The position numbers and the translations under genes were made by a program. A stretch of DNA of 64,000 bases. Source: Isoetes taiwanensis. Its lineage: Eukaryota > Streptophyta > Lycopodiopsida > Isoetales > Isoetaceae. The notes beneath the pieces were generated by a model. It did no database searches and was not told the origin of the DNA. It was given only the letters and a program-made list of their open reading frames with translations. Positions 38,161 to 49,378 of the stretch are shown here, one piece after another; the stretch's first letter is position 1, and each line of letters starts with the position of its first letter. The stretch spans positions 8,231,105-8,295,104 of the forward strand of contig JAJEKV010000045.1 in assembly GCA_021234155.1 (NCBI GenBank). Direction: 5' to 3'.

Positions 38161-39340
38161 ATGGATTGTGAGCAAATGTTCTCGTGTGTGTTTAGAACTA
38201 GAGATGACAAGAGCTTGGCAAATTCTCGCTATCTAAAGCCAAATACACATTTGGAAGTGGTGCTGAGTGGAACCGAACTGTCGTGGATTAGCTCACCGAC
38301 ATCAAAATTTTGGAAGCCGACACGCCCAGGGTTCAATGATCAATTGATCCTCCTCTTCTCAAGGTGATACTTTCATCCGATTTGTGATCATCAAGATTGT
38401 GCCATCATATGCATATGTTTGCGTGATACATGGAATACTACTTGATGCTCCAAGGAATGAGCCATCCCTTTCATTTCTTTGACCCTCTTTTTTCTTTCGA
38501 CATTGTCCAAGGACACAAATAGTTACAAAATAATAAGGAAACATGTGAATCTGGATAAGTGCCACATGTTTTTTGCCGCTTGTGATGGACATCACTTGGA
38601 CCTCGTTTTTCGATTGTAAGCCCGCAGCGTATCTCGCATGAGAGATATAAACCGGGATATATCACTTTGATAGCTTCGGTCTTGTATGGCGTACATATAT
38701 TGAGAGGTTAGTGCTTGCTCATTGCATTTTGCTGTTGTGGCACAATGACAACAAACTTTGAATGCAGGTTCACGGAATTGCTTGGACACAATAATTTCAG
38801 CTTTACAACCCCGATGTTGTGAAAATTTCGAACATTCTTCAAACCGATGGTCATTCATGTATTCCCTGCCGTATGTTCGCTCATGCACAAATTTGTGAGG
38901 GGGTACTTGAAAGGAGTGAATATATTGTTGCATGATCTAGTAAGTCAATTCAAATGTACAGTGGAAAAACCAAACTCGTTATTGACAAAGTGTGGTTAAC
39001 TCCAGGTTGTGGACATTTCGCACCAGGGATCTAGTTGATGTTAGAGTGTTCATGCTTGAAATTTTAAGATTAGAAGCAACAAAAGCTGGAACTGAGAGGA
39101 ACATATGTATTGGGAAGTATGTAGGTGCATGAGTCACCTCGTACTTGAAATCATTGTATATCTTTCTTATGTACATAATTGTTATTGTAACCTCGATTCA
39201 TTTGAATGAAAATTCATATTCAATTCATCTCACAAACAAAGGAATCAAGTGTTCAGAAGAATTCAAATCTTCAAAAAAAAAATCAAGACAAACTCATTTT
39301 CATAGCTGAAGCACAAAACTTCACATGAGTTCTGAAAACT
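38161..39340. other. Transposon interior, unrecognised frames
   Basis: A plus frame at 38,161-38,367 and a Cys/His-containing minus frame at 38,933-38,592 (KVCCHCATTAKC) are open but not recognised. The latter could belong to the transposase on the same strand. Confidence 0.3.
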
Positions 39341-39351
39341 ACATAATGGTT

Positions 39352-41240
39352 TTACATTTCATCATCATCAGAAAGAACTTCGGGTAAATTCTGTAAAATT
39401 TTCTTCTCATCTAAAGGATTCAGCCTATATGCAGTCCTGTTTTGACGTTTAGTTGGTGGCATGTGAAGTCTGATTGCGGATCGTCCGTTGTGAATACTAT
39501 GCCTAAAGCGTCTTTCTTTGCCAAAGATCATAGCCGATTTTGATCTTGCGCCCTTCTTGTAATACATACCTTCTATGACACTATCACCCGGCGGTACCAT
39601 GTTCCATTGAGTTGGAAGTCTTTCTCCACTATCCATTTTGGTCTTGTGCACATCGTAATTCAAAATTCGGAACCCTCATCATTCCCTTTCGAACAACGAC
39701 ATCAAAATTATCACCAACTCTAAGTGCCTCTCTTGCCTTTACATCGTGGGATTGGAGGAGAACAAGGACCTGCTAGATTTACGGTCCTCAATGTCAACAT
39801 GCACATTGGAGGATGGTACAATAGCAGAAGTTTCCAATCATCAACATAGTGGTTGTTCACACAAGCGTCCCACATGCCATCAAGCGAGGTGCAAAGCATG
39901 AAAGTTCCCTCTATGTGCAACTGCAATGGAGATTCAGGATTAAATGCATGTACACAATGGATCTGCCTAGTGTCCAAAATCCTTTCTGCACCCCATGCTT
40001 TCTTTCTATCTATATCCTCCACCTTGACTTCCCAAAAGAACCTTTTTATATTCTTCCTCTTACTGGTTTCAGATGTGTTCATCCACTCGGATGTTCCACA
40101 TGTAAACATCTCTTCGGCAACTTCTACCACTTCATGAGCATTACCCAATTTTATGCTGCTGTATTTTAATTGCAGTTGTCTTAACCATCTCTGCTTTGCC
40201 ATCGTGTTCACCTTTCCCGTGGTTAGTTTTAAAAAAATTCCACATCATATAGACATCAGTGTTGTTTGTGTACCTAGCCACAAAGTAAAATGGTGTAGAA
40301 GCCTTGAATTGAGATGCTGCACCATCTGAAAACACATAATGTCTCTTTGGCACCCTTCCTTTCTGCTCCAGATATTTGTGGTGCGTCATGAAGCAGTGTT
40401 GCACAAACAAAGTATCGTGTTCCCTATCATCTGATACATAGTAATGTGTTTCCTTGATAATCTCATCGCCCAATCGAGTAAATGGATGTTATTTGAACCA
40501 AAATGGTAATCGGTTATTGACCCAAATATCGGCGCACCTCCTCTTGTTCCTTGAATGTATAGTTCTCTGCAAAATCCACTACCGAAGACATGCATCTGGC
40601 GGAAGATTCTCCGAGCTCCTTAAATTGTTTTGTCTGCCATTGGTTTTGAAATTATCCCATTCGGTGGAAAGATTTTTAGGCGCTCTTTTTTATGGTTTAT
40701 CAAAAGCTCCTTGGGTTACGTCTCATTGTCTTGATGAGTTTCGGTCTCCTACCGTAACTTCGAGAAAGCGACATCTTTTCATAGTCAATGTACTCCCATT
40801 TCACTTTCCCCTCTTTGCACGCCACTTTCTTCCATGGGACAGTGCGAAACTTCTTGATTCCCGCACGCTCCCACAATCTCCAAGGATCCTTTCTTTCTAC
40901 GCCTTCTTGTGAAACTCATCTAATTCACTCTTTGGACATAATATGGATCTCCACAAGCTTCTCACAATTGCAATTTTATGTCTTTGGTGTGCCCTTCTGC
41001 ATTGACCAATTTCATGTGATCTACAAATATCCGCGAGGTGCAAGTGCAATTCTTAGGATGTTTGGTTCTCATCCCATTGAGTCCATCCACTAGCATTTGT
41101 ATCCTCACGTGTTTGAATGCAACAACAACTCTTGAAGTCCTTCAATTTCACAACAAACCGGGGTTTTAGCTTCTCAAAGCTCAAGACCAATCTTAATTTC
41201 TCGGATGTTGGTCCAAAACCTCTTGAACAATAGCATCATG
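39352..41240 (-). pseudogene. Decayed DDE-like transposase (SDGA-QFK / HGKG-x-x-DG family), core and C-terminus
   Basis: Minus-strand blocks in order: FEKLKPRFVVKLKDFKSCCC (about 41,190-41,130), a Cys-rich part with KHPKNCTCT (about 41,060), KWEYIDYEKM (about 40,790), KQFKELGESS, VVDFAENYTFKEQ (Asp codon 40,576-40,574), HYVFSDGAASQFKAS (Asp codon 40,326-40,324), then FFKTNHGKGEHDGKAEMVK (Asp codon 40,203-40,201). The three acidic positions in a likely RNase H-like fold suggest a DDE/D transposase. Similar proteins occur as multicopy transposon genes in animals and some plants; I cannot assign a superfamily. Several frameshifts and stops are present, so it is probably inactive, unless some gaps are introns. 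The C-terminal part is a 103-codon frame at 39,663-39,352. Confidence 0.68.
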
Positions 41241-41339
41241 AAATGAACACTAAACTATTAGGATGTGTATACCACACCAACCCATGCACCATACCATGCC
41301 CCTCATCATATTCACGGGAATGAGCACCTTAGTCTGTGT

Positions 41340-41935
41340 ACATTTACCACACCACCACACTCCTCCACATACCACACCATTCACCACACACCATACACCA
41401 AATGGTGGAGTGTGGAGTGGTGGTGGGTGTGATGGTGGTGGTGGAGTGTGGTGGTGGGGGTGGTGGAGGTGGTGTGTGGTGGTGGTGGTGGAGTGGTGTG
41501 TGTGGTGTGGTGTGGTGGTGGGGGGGGTGGTGGTGGTGGTGGTGGTGGTGGTGGGTAGTGGTGTGTGGTAGTGATGTGGTGTGGTGGTAGTGTGGTGGTG
41601 GTGGTGGTGGTGGTGGTGTGTGGTGGTGGTGTGGTGTGGTGTGGTGTGGTGGAGTGTGGTGGTGGTGGTGGTGTGGTGTGGTGTTGTGGATTGTGGTGTG
41701 ATGTGGTGTGGTGGAATGTGGTGGTGGTGGTGGAGTGTGGTGGAGGGGTGTGGTGTGGTACATGGTTGAGTGTGGTGGTGGTGGTGGAGTGTGGTGGAGG
41801 GGTGTGGTGTGCGATATGGTGGAGTGTGGTAGAGTGTGGTGGTAATGGACAATGTGGTGCATGTGGTGGTAATGTGGTGGTCGAAAGATGTGGTGGTAGT
41901 CTATGGTGGTGGGATAGATGATGGGGTGTGGTGGG
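41340..41935. repeat. GGT/GTG-rich low-complexity array (right)
   Basis: About 600 bp of GGTGGTGG and GTGGTGTGG words, the reverse complement of the array at 35,651-35,975. It includes GTGTGGTACATGGTTGAGTG, mirrored in the left array as CACTCCACCATGTCCACACC. It falls inside the minus-strand transposase, between the Cys-rich part and the likely N-terminal piece, perhaps in an intron. Confidence 0.9.
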
Positions 41936-43300
41936 GTGAGGGGGAGAATAAATAAAATTGAATCCACACATATCATACATTAACATGCACACACCCACAT
42001 GACACCATGGACATAACGCACCCCACCGCGACCGCACCATCACGCACCACACCACACATCATATCACATCACTTTTATTCTATTCGATGACACATAAAAA
42101 ATCGCCTAGCTTTGCTCTCATAAACATTTCACGAAATTGCACACCCCGATAATAATTACATTCCACTTCTAATCATTAGAAAGGATATGGGTCCTAAATC
42201 ATGTTCTGGCCTCGATTTTTGGCGTTTCATTTTCAATCGAACAAGTTCATTCCTATAAAAGGAGGGATGTTCATAGATCACTCACTTCTATTCTAGGGTG
42301 AGCCCGGAGGGCATTAAGATATGTTAAATAGGGCTCGTGATAGATCTCTGAAGGTGGAAATCATTAAAATCCACCTTCTTTGCTTGATTTCGAACCGGTT
42401 TATTTGTTCTCCATCACTTGTCCGCTTCCGAAGTGCGCAACAACGGGAATTATCGGGCAGGGTTGGCGTTTCTTACCACCGGGGGATGCAAGAAGCGGCA
42501 AACCTCATCCCGTTAAATTCGGGATGACTACAGTTTAGATGCTTTAGTGCGTAAAATAATAATTTTGATGCACCAGTTCGAGCCAATCATACCGGCATTT
42601 CCCTCTTGCTTAGGAAATGCATGTAAATTTAGTTCTCGTGCAGAGCTTTCAATGGAAAGCCAAATTTTGTAAAGCCAAATTTTTGTAAGATCCTTTTTTA
42701 ATATATTATACTTTCCAACAGAGTTGTGCTTGAATCGACAAAAATTTGTCTTTATTCAACAAAAATCAGTACTTCTTAGGATCGCTTAGTTATCTATCAT
42801 TCTCAAATATTTTTAGACCATACATACACCCAAGAAAGAAGTACTCAATTAAATCATGTTCTAATATTCCAAACATTAAATGGACTAGAGTCAACTACAC
42901 ACAATTCACATCTTTGCATACAAGACACCACAATCAACAGACAACACACAACCACCATGCACCACCACACTAAGCACCATAACTAAGAAAATATGAATAA
43001 CGTAAATAAACTAACCTTTGTGATTCCTCCGGATAGTGGGCAGCATGTTCTTCTCTTACATTTCTCTCAATCTTCTAGTTCTAACATCCTTTGTGTTAGG
43101 AGACACTCGTGTTCTCAATCCAAAAATTTTGAATCTTTTCTATATGTTCATCTGAAATTGCATCGATCTTTTAGCCCTCTTGTAAGAAACCCATTTCCCA
43201 CCATTGTAATCGATCTCTTCCCTTTTTTCTTTGCCTTTTGCGTTTTTCTTGAGTGAACACCTAATACCTTTCCAATTGTGTTGGTTTCTCGTTGAGTGCA
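41936..43300. other. Transposon interior between array and N-terminal transposase piece
   Basis: No recognised gene. Some short CA-rich text continues to about 42,060 and reappears near 42,930-42,970 (CACCACACTAAGCACC). Confidence 0.4.
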
Positions 43301-43465
43301 ACTAGGCTCTAGAAATCAAATCTAGTGTTGGTCGCCATCTCGAGCGGCTTATTTGGCCACAACTAGAAAAAGAAATGGAGGCGGAGTCACCGGGCCCATA
43401 GTGCGAGCATTTACCCCAATTCAAAGAATGCTCAAGGCCAAGGAGAAAGTATCCAAAGAAAGATC

Positions 43466-43913
43466 TCACAAGGCTGATTTTGTCACTTGTTTCGTAAATG
43501 CACGCAGTGTACGGTTTTTGCAAGGCAGACTATTCTTGGCTGCTAGGCGCCATTGCCGGTAGAGAGTTTGACAGTCTGCATGGAGCCCCAGAGGCTCCTT
43601 ATAACCTATGAATTTTTCCAATGTTTTATCCCTCAAAAACTCAAGTAAAATCTCTTTCTTCATGCTATCCTCCATTCTTTTGGTCTGTTTATGGAAAGAC
43701 GTTAGCAAATTAAGAACAATACGTCGTTTGCTGCTTGCACTTCTTGATGAAAACGGATCCTTCTACCAATTCTGCAAGCTCCAATTTTTCTTCTCTTCTT
43801 CTTTTCCGTTGGCGTCTTTTCTTCAACATTTCTTGTTCCTTGGTTCTTCTTCGTTTTCTCCTCGCTGCGAAATGCGGTTTATGGATGATTACCTCATTGA
43901 CATCCATATCCAC
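43466..43913 (-). pseudogene. Likely N-terminal piece of the same transposase
   Basis: A minus-strand frame at 43,913-43,710 is strongly basic (RRKRRRTKEQEMLKKRRQ). The next, 43,708-43,466, has MKKEILLEFLRDKTLEKFIG then YKEPLGLHADCQTLYRQWRL. A basic leader followed by a helical segment is the usual start of the SDGA-QFK transposase family. Distance to the core (over 2 kb, with the GGT array between) implies introns or insertion. Confidence 0.45.
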
Positions 43914-44529
43914 AATGCATTGGAGCTTACCTTGAGGAGGGAGCCAAAGAACGGGGCGTAGGCAAAGAATGGGAAGGGGCCAAAGAATAGAATTTGAATT
44001 TTAGTTTTGAAATTAGAATTTCCCTCAAATTGGGACTCTATTCTTAAATAACGGTAATGAAAAGGTGCCATAATTATACTTTCATACCACAAAAGTGGTG
44101 GATGCAACGCCACATTTTGGGGATGAGGGGGGACAACCAAATTGGAACACCACAAATACTTTTTACCCACTTGTACAAATTTTTGTGTAACGATATATTC
44201 AGGTTTGCAAAATACTATAAGGTTTGAAGGTATTTAATGAATGGTTTTGATTTTATACATGTATTATACAATTAAAGGAGCTCTCGCCCTATGTCACCCC
44301 CGTGAATATGCACCCAAACCAAAGGGGTTTGGGGGATTTTAATTTAAAAGTGTTGGATGTAATGGTTTGTGTTAATTAATGTTAATTATCTTCTTATATT
44401 ATAAAGTTATAAGCGTAAGTATGTCATGAAGCAAACCCTAATTTGTATGGCTTAGATCATTTGATTGCATCTATAGGCCGTGATTTATTGCAGACAACTT
44501 CCCACCACCGACACATGCTTTGATCTCAA

Positions 44530-45100
44530 GAGGAAAGGCCATGAAAGGGGAAAAGATCTCTTAAGAGGAAAAGGGGAAGGAGGAAAGGGGGAAAGGAAGG
44601 GGGAAAAGGCATGGACAAAAGGAAAGAAAAAGGAAAAAAGGGGAAGAAAAACAGGAAAGAGAAAGGAAAATCAGGAAAAGGACAAAGAAAGAAGAAGGAA
44701 AATCGCGTCGAGGGTCGGCGAACCTCCGGAAAAGAAGTAAAGAGAGAGAGGTTCGAGGAGTCGAGAATCTAAAGAGAGGGAAAAGGAAGGATCAGGAGAA
44801 GAAGGAAGGGAATGAAAGGAGGAAAAGGGAAAAGGATCGGAAGAAGGAAAATGCTTCTCTCGAAGAACAAAGGCATCATAATAAAGGGGAAAAGCATCGT
44901 CGAGAAATCGATCACAGAAGGATCGAGTCCGGATCAAAGAACGTCGACAGAACCATAATGAAGAACAGAGGGGAAAAGAGATTAAAGATCAAAATAAAGG
45001 ATCAAAGGACTCTGAAGAAAATCGATTACCGGAAATCGGAAAAAGGTCGAGGAAAAACATCGAGGAAAAAGAATCAAGAAGAACAAAACCGAAATGTTAC
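44530..45100. repeat. Purine-rich (GGAAA/GGGAAAAG) tract
   Basis: Long run of A and G with very few pyrimidines on the plus strand, inside the small Helitron. Open frames across it give only Lys/Glu/Arg-rich strings and are not genes. A second purine tract lies at 45,418-45,540. Confidence 0.85.
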
Positions 45101-45294
45101 TATGGTGGCTTTACCTGGATCCTATCTTTTCATTCGACCATCATTCCCTCCCTTGGTTGCACCCGATCAAGATTTCATTCCTCCATTCGACCATCCTCGA
45201 ATCGATCCCATTTGGTTGCGGATCAAGGGAGAAAATCCCACACGAATCGCCCCATTTTTTCTTTCAAGGCCAAAAATATGCGATTCTCGCTGCA

Positions 45295-45385
45295 AGCAGG
45301 GGGGGATTCCGCCCTCCGGGATCACACGTCCTCGGGGATCCCGTCCTCTGGGATCCCACCTCCGGGATCCCCCAATCCAGGGTAA
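45295..45385 (+). repeat. Short tandem repeat of CCTCYGGGATC words
   Basis: Four to five copies of an approximately 15-bp GC-rich unit (CCTCCGGGATC, CCTCGGGGATC, CCTCTGGGATC) inside the small Helitron. It stands out against the A/G-rich surroundings. Confidence 0.7.
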
Positions 45386-45668
45386 GAGTATCCTACGAAC
45401 ATAGGGGGAAACAAGGATGTGAAAAAAAAGAAGAAAAAAAAGAAAGAAAGAAAGGAAACATGCAAGGAAAATGAAAAAAAAAAAGGAAAAGGAAAAAGGG
45501 AAGTGTGAAAACAAGGAAAAGGAAAAAGAAAAGAGTAAAAGCAGCGTAAAGAATGGTATCGAATATGTTAACAATGGAGTACTTTCGAGTTATTCTCTCA
45601 TTGCTATTGTGTATCATTTACAGGGTCTCAGTCAACTTATGCCCATCAACGCTGGGCACCGTTCCTAG

Positions 45669-47094
45669 TTATTATTATTATTTTTTGAAGGTAAGGCAAA
45701 TTTTTGTATTCATATGATATAAAATTACAACACATACATTGATTCCATATGAATCATATTGGAAGAATTCTAGAACAGAAAAAAAACCCTGAATATCCAG
45801 GAAAAAAACCAGAAGATTCAGGGAAAAATAAGAAGCTACTAGCACAAAATAGATGAAGGAATAAGTCGAGTACTACTGATAGAGTCATTCAACATCTTCC
45901 TCAGCTTCAGCTTACTAAAGAAAAAAGCATCCGTCTTCTGCTAAAACCAAGTACTATAGGAATTTCTCCATAATTTCCAACAAACTAATCCATTTACTAG
46001 CCCAACTGTGGTAGCTTCTGTTACCCTTTATGGCCATATATGGATTAATCACAATTTATGATTTCCTGTATCCTTTGCAAACTAGAGCAGTAAAACTTGG
46101 ACTAAAAGCTAGAGAAAACAGATAAAGGATATGTAGATAAATAGTTACCCAAATCTTATGTCTGCAGACAAGCATTCCCATTGTAAAGGCAGTGTAGTCT
46201 CCTAGCTCCCCATGATTCTGAATCCAGTAAATGCCATCTAGACCTCAGTCCAGCTTTAAAAATCCTATCCGGAACATGGTGCATTGTTGGAGATGCCTCT
46301 AGGTCATTATATTTCTTTACAGGTAAAAATTCAACAGCTACCATTCACATAACCCTTCATCAGAAAATGAAATCCAAGGTCTCCCGCCACTTGAATTCCA
46401 AGATTTCAGATCCAGTAAACTACTCCCATCTGCTAGAATACATACTCCATATATACATAGAATACTTAGATGAAGGCAACAATAGGCTGCCACACTATTC
46501 CCAAAGCTGCCACTTGTTTTTATGGTTTTGATCCTCTACAGCCAAAACGACCTGATCAACCAACAATCTACGAACTTGGTAGAATATTATCAGGACTTGA
46601 CACAATTACCTTGAAGCTAATCAGACTTAGAACAAGCCCAACCCACCAGACTACTCTCCAGAGCCCAGCCTTAAAATTTAAGGTGCTAGAAGACATCTAA
46701 TATGCTACCAAAACCCTCGAAGCTGATCAATCAATCTGTCATAGCTGCGTAAAGAAACAAAACTAGTTGTCTCTATCTTCTTACTCTATGTACTTCTGCC
46801 AGTAAGAAGTGGAAAAAGAGAAGAAGCTTTTCTGCCAGATATAAGACGAATGATTTAGATACAGATCACCTGGGTGAAGCCACGGATCTTTGGTACAGAA
46901 TCAAAGCAGAAGAAATTTCTTCGACTGGCCCCAAATTGATTCTTGATTGCCCTATCCCATCTAGCCACCATCTGGAAAAAATCGCTAATCCAATCTTCTC
47001 TAGAGTATGGCGGATAGTCAGTGCTGGAAGCACGTGTACGGCCGTAGGGCAAAGCCCTAGGCGGCCAAGCGATGCGTCATCTTTTTTCCTCTAT
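45669..47094. other. Intergenic DNA, unrecognised coding-like minus strand
   Basis: Minus-strand frames at 46,344-46,156 (VPDRIFKAGLRSRWHLLDSE) and 47,052-46,855 look protein-like, but I do not recognise them and they are not joined by clear splice sites. TATTATTATTATT follows the Helitron end at 45,670. Confidence 0.3.
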
Positions 47095-47541
47095 TAATTT
47101 TAATTTAATTTAATTTAATTTATATCTAATGCTCACTTGGGCCTCGAGAGGTGATGGAGCACATGAACATCTTGTTTACAGTTTGAGTAAAAAGGATCGG
47201 TGTGCATCCACCGTCCTTATGAAAAGCCCTAAACATGATGGTGGCATCAACCATAATGAATATAAATCTGTTGTCTGAACACCAAAACTGCTCCTAATGT
47301 GCCCATATTCTGAACATTGCAGGAATACATGTTGTTCATCCTCAACGTCCCCTGAATTATGTGACGACCATACGGATATTCGTATCATATGATCATTATA
47401 CTCGTATGTACAAAAGATGGTCGTCACACAGATGCAAAAGGGTAGTTGCACAAGACAGGATTTGAAATCGCAACCTTCTAGTTGCAAGTCACACACCCTT
47501 GCCAAGTGCGCTACCAATACTTGTTGAAGACATTCCTTCAT
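47095..47541 (-). mobile_element. SINE head fused to a LINE-like 3' tail
   Basis: On the minus strand a tRNA-like head (A-box-like TGGTAGCGCACTTGG at about 47,511-47,497, B-box-like GGTTGCGATTTCAAATCC at about 47,482-47,465) runs into sequence encoding VEDEQHVFLQCSEYGHIRSS (about 47,345-47,290). That is the Cys/His ending of a LINE ORF2 and is similar in pattern to the 6.4-kb LINE remnant. The element ends in (AAATT)n at 47,097-47,122. Flanks TTCCTCTAT (left, about 47,085) and TTCCTCATAT (right, about 47,545) may be a diverged target duplication. Confidence 0.55.
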
Positions 47542-47553
47542 GTCTTCCTCATA

Positions 47554-47786
47554 TGTGGGACTATCTCTAAGAGGTTCTAGAATATCCTAGAACTTAAATG
47601 CATGCGCGACACTTGGCGTGATCTTATTCATTGGAGTGGCGCGATCTTGACCGTCGGCTTAGATATATAAGGAGGCACTTCCTTCTTGTCGAACCATTCC
47701 GGTTCAACGCCAGTCTTGAGCCTTCTAGGCATCATCTTGTATTCTGCCTTGAGCTATTGTATTATTGATTCTGTTAGTTATATCCA
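47554..47786 (+). mobile_element. Putative 5' LTR of the split gypsy element
   Basis: Starts TGTGGGACTATC at 47,554 and could end at CCA (47,784-47,786), just upstream of gag. A TATA-like TATATAA lies at 47,664-47,670, followed by GGAGGCACTTCC. No second LTR lies in the window, so ends are uncertain. Confidence 0.4.
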
Positions 47787-47939
47787 TTCTTTCTTAGATC
47801 TTGGCATATTTCTTTTCGTATTTTCCACGTATTTTCCTTGTTTTTTCGAGTAGGTTCATGCCGGTTTGAGCCGGAATCCCTTCACCGGTTCTTGTCTGCA
47901 TACCTGATCCTAAGCATTTTTGCTCATATTTGGCGATTT

Positions 47940-49014
47940 TATATCTATGGAGGAGGTTCGACTTTATTCTGTCCGAGTCAGACTTGTTCAAGTATGCCGC
48001 CAGATTCGCGGTTGGACAATAAAGAGCTTAAGGAACGTATTGCTTCACATGAATGCGCTTCCATTTCGGGATTGAGGCTATGAGAGCCTAAGATCAACTG
48101 CCGAGAGAAGTTTGACGACACTTTCGGTCCAAACTCCGCGTTTTTGAATCGAGATCGGCTTGTGATTGACTCCATCCTCATAGATATCCCACGGCTCAAG
48201 AACAAGTGGGGCTGATTGGTTCTCTTCTCCACGGGGCCAGCTCTAAGTTGGTTTGCTCCTTTATTGGAGAAAGGAGCATCTGAGTTCTAAGATTTTGCTT
48301 TCTTTCTGCGCGAGAACTTCGAAGCATGCTTTGGAGACACCGATCATCAGCGCACAGTAGTCACAAAACTTTGCAACTTAAGGCAAGGCTCTCGCCCAGC
48401 TTCAGTATATGCATCAGAATTTCGTCAAATTGCGGTAGATACCGCGGGATGATATTGCACTTGAGATTGTTTCCTAAGGGTTTACGAGAGGATGTCAAAG
48501 ATATGTTGTTGTCTATGGAGGATCCCGAGTTTGGAAGAAGCCATCCAGATTTGCGGTTCGGTGTGATAATCGGCTCTTGAACATAGGCAAGAGAGACGTA
48601 GTCAGGTCTTTCCAATTACATGGCGCCTATAGCTATGCCTTCCCGAAACTACAGCCGAATCTAGCGGATCTATATCGAGCCTATCTGCATTGATCGGGCG
48701 GTTCGAGGACCCTTATCTGCCGTAGAAGCGGCGTCGGAGAGAGGCTAATCTTTGCCTCTACCGGAGGAGAGCTGGCCATATCGCTTCGTGGATGCCCTTG
48801 TGAAGCCTAAATCGGTCCGAGAAAACTTGGGGCGGTCCGGAGTGGTAGGAGTCTCGTCGGTACGCGCACTTTTCTCGAACTCCTTCCACATTTCACGACA
48901 TGTTTATTCCATCGAGATATCGGCAAAGGCATTCTTCATCCCTATATCATTGAAATCGAAGTTGGAGAATTGCAAGTGTTGGCGCAACTTGATTGTGGTG
49001 CAAATGCTTGCTTT
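47940..49014 (+). pseudogene. Gag and start of retropepsin of a sushi/Tcn1-like Ty3/gypsy element
   Basis: Gag builds the particle. Plus-strand blocks in changing frames: SRLDNKELKERIASH, a part near 48,225-48,260 equivalent to the 'ALSWF.P' capsid motif, then GLREDVKDMLLSMEDP (48,482-48,529), which resembles the capsid's end. A degraded zinc-knuckle region follows, then the retropepsin start, with LDCGANACF at 48,988-49,014. The active-site Ser of D-S-G-A is Cys. At 49,014 the gypsy sequence stops; the protease continues at 62,549. Multiple frameshifts show the gag is dead. Confidence 0.72.
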
Positions 49015-49045
49015 AAGGTCCTTATGCACAAATATCAACATCCGA
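49015..49045 (+). repeat. 31-bp repeat, copy 1 (start of unit 1)
   Basis: Begins AAGGTCCTTATGCACAAATA and ends CATCCGA. An identical 31 bases begin unit 2 at 50,187-50,217. It marks a shared terminus of the two units. Confidence 0.9.
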
Positions 49046-49378
49046 AGAAGTGGTGTTCCATTGAGCTGAATGAAAAAATAGTACAATGACCCATAGGGAA
49101 ACAAACTGATGAATCCCAAAATGAGTGAATAGGGGAACAAAATGATGAACCCCAAATGGGTAAAATCAACAAACACAACCTCGGGTTAGACCACCCGATA
49201 TATAAGATAATTATATACAATAAGTACAGGCCCCCACATAGAACATCTAGAAGGCCGCTGTACAGTAATGCTCCCAAATTGCAACAACTGCAAAAATCAG
49301 GTCGCGCCACCCATCCAAGCAGTGACTCAAATCCGCCCCTTTAAGATACCACTCCATGATGCGACCCACCTGGCCACT

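Larger units (their letters stand above)
34524..44335. mobile_element. Large TIR DNA transposon (about 9.8 kb), parent of the 22.7-kb MITE
   Basis: The left end (34,524 on) reads GGTGCATATTCACACC, GGGTGAC and ATCGAGAGCTG. The right end (44,335 leftwards), read on the minus strand, is CCCCCAAACCCC, TTTGGTTTGGGTGCATATTC, GGGTGAC and CGAGAGCTCC. These are inverted copies, and both extend into subterminal sequence shared with the MITE at 22,678-22,984. The outermost roughly 22 bp of the left TIR are missing or changed. Content: a decayed transposase on the minus strand (39.3-41.2 kb, with a likely N-terminal piece at 43.5-43.9 kb), an FCP1-like fragment on the plus strand (37.3-38.1 kb), and two CCA-rich arrays facing each other. 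No target duplication identified. Superfamily not assigned. Confidence 0.72.
44390..45668 (+). mobile_element. Small non-autonomous Helitron
   Basis: The 3' end has the Helitron hairpin GCCCATCAACGCTGGGC (45,641-45,657), then seven bases, then CTAG (45,665-45,668), with T next, as expected for insertion between A and T. The 5' end TCTTCTTATATTATAAAG at 44,390 is preceded by A. It resembles the start of the 55.8-kb Helitron, including a following ATAAGCG...TATG versus ATAAAGCCGAAATATG. The interior is mostly purine-rich simple sequence with no protein. Rep/helicase genes are absent. Confidence 0.65.

Noticed and set aside
44480-44740. Lys/Glu/Arg-rich frame, nuclear-protein-like
   Set aside because: Encoded by a purine simple-sequence tract inside the small Helitron.
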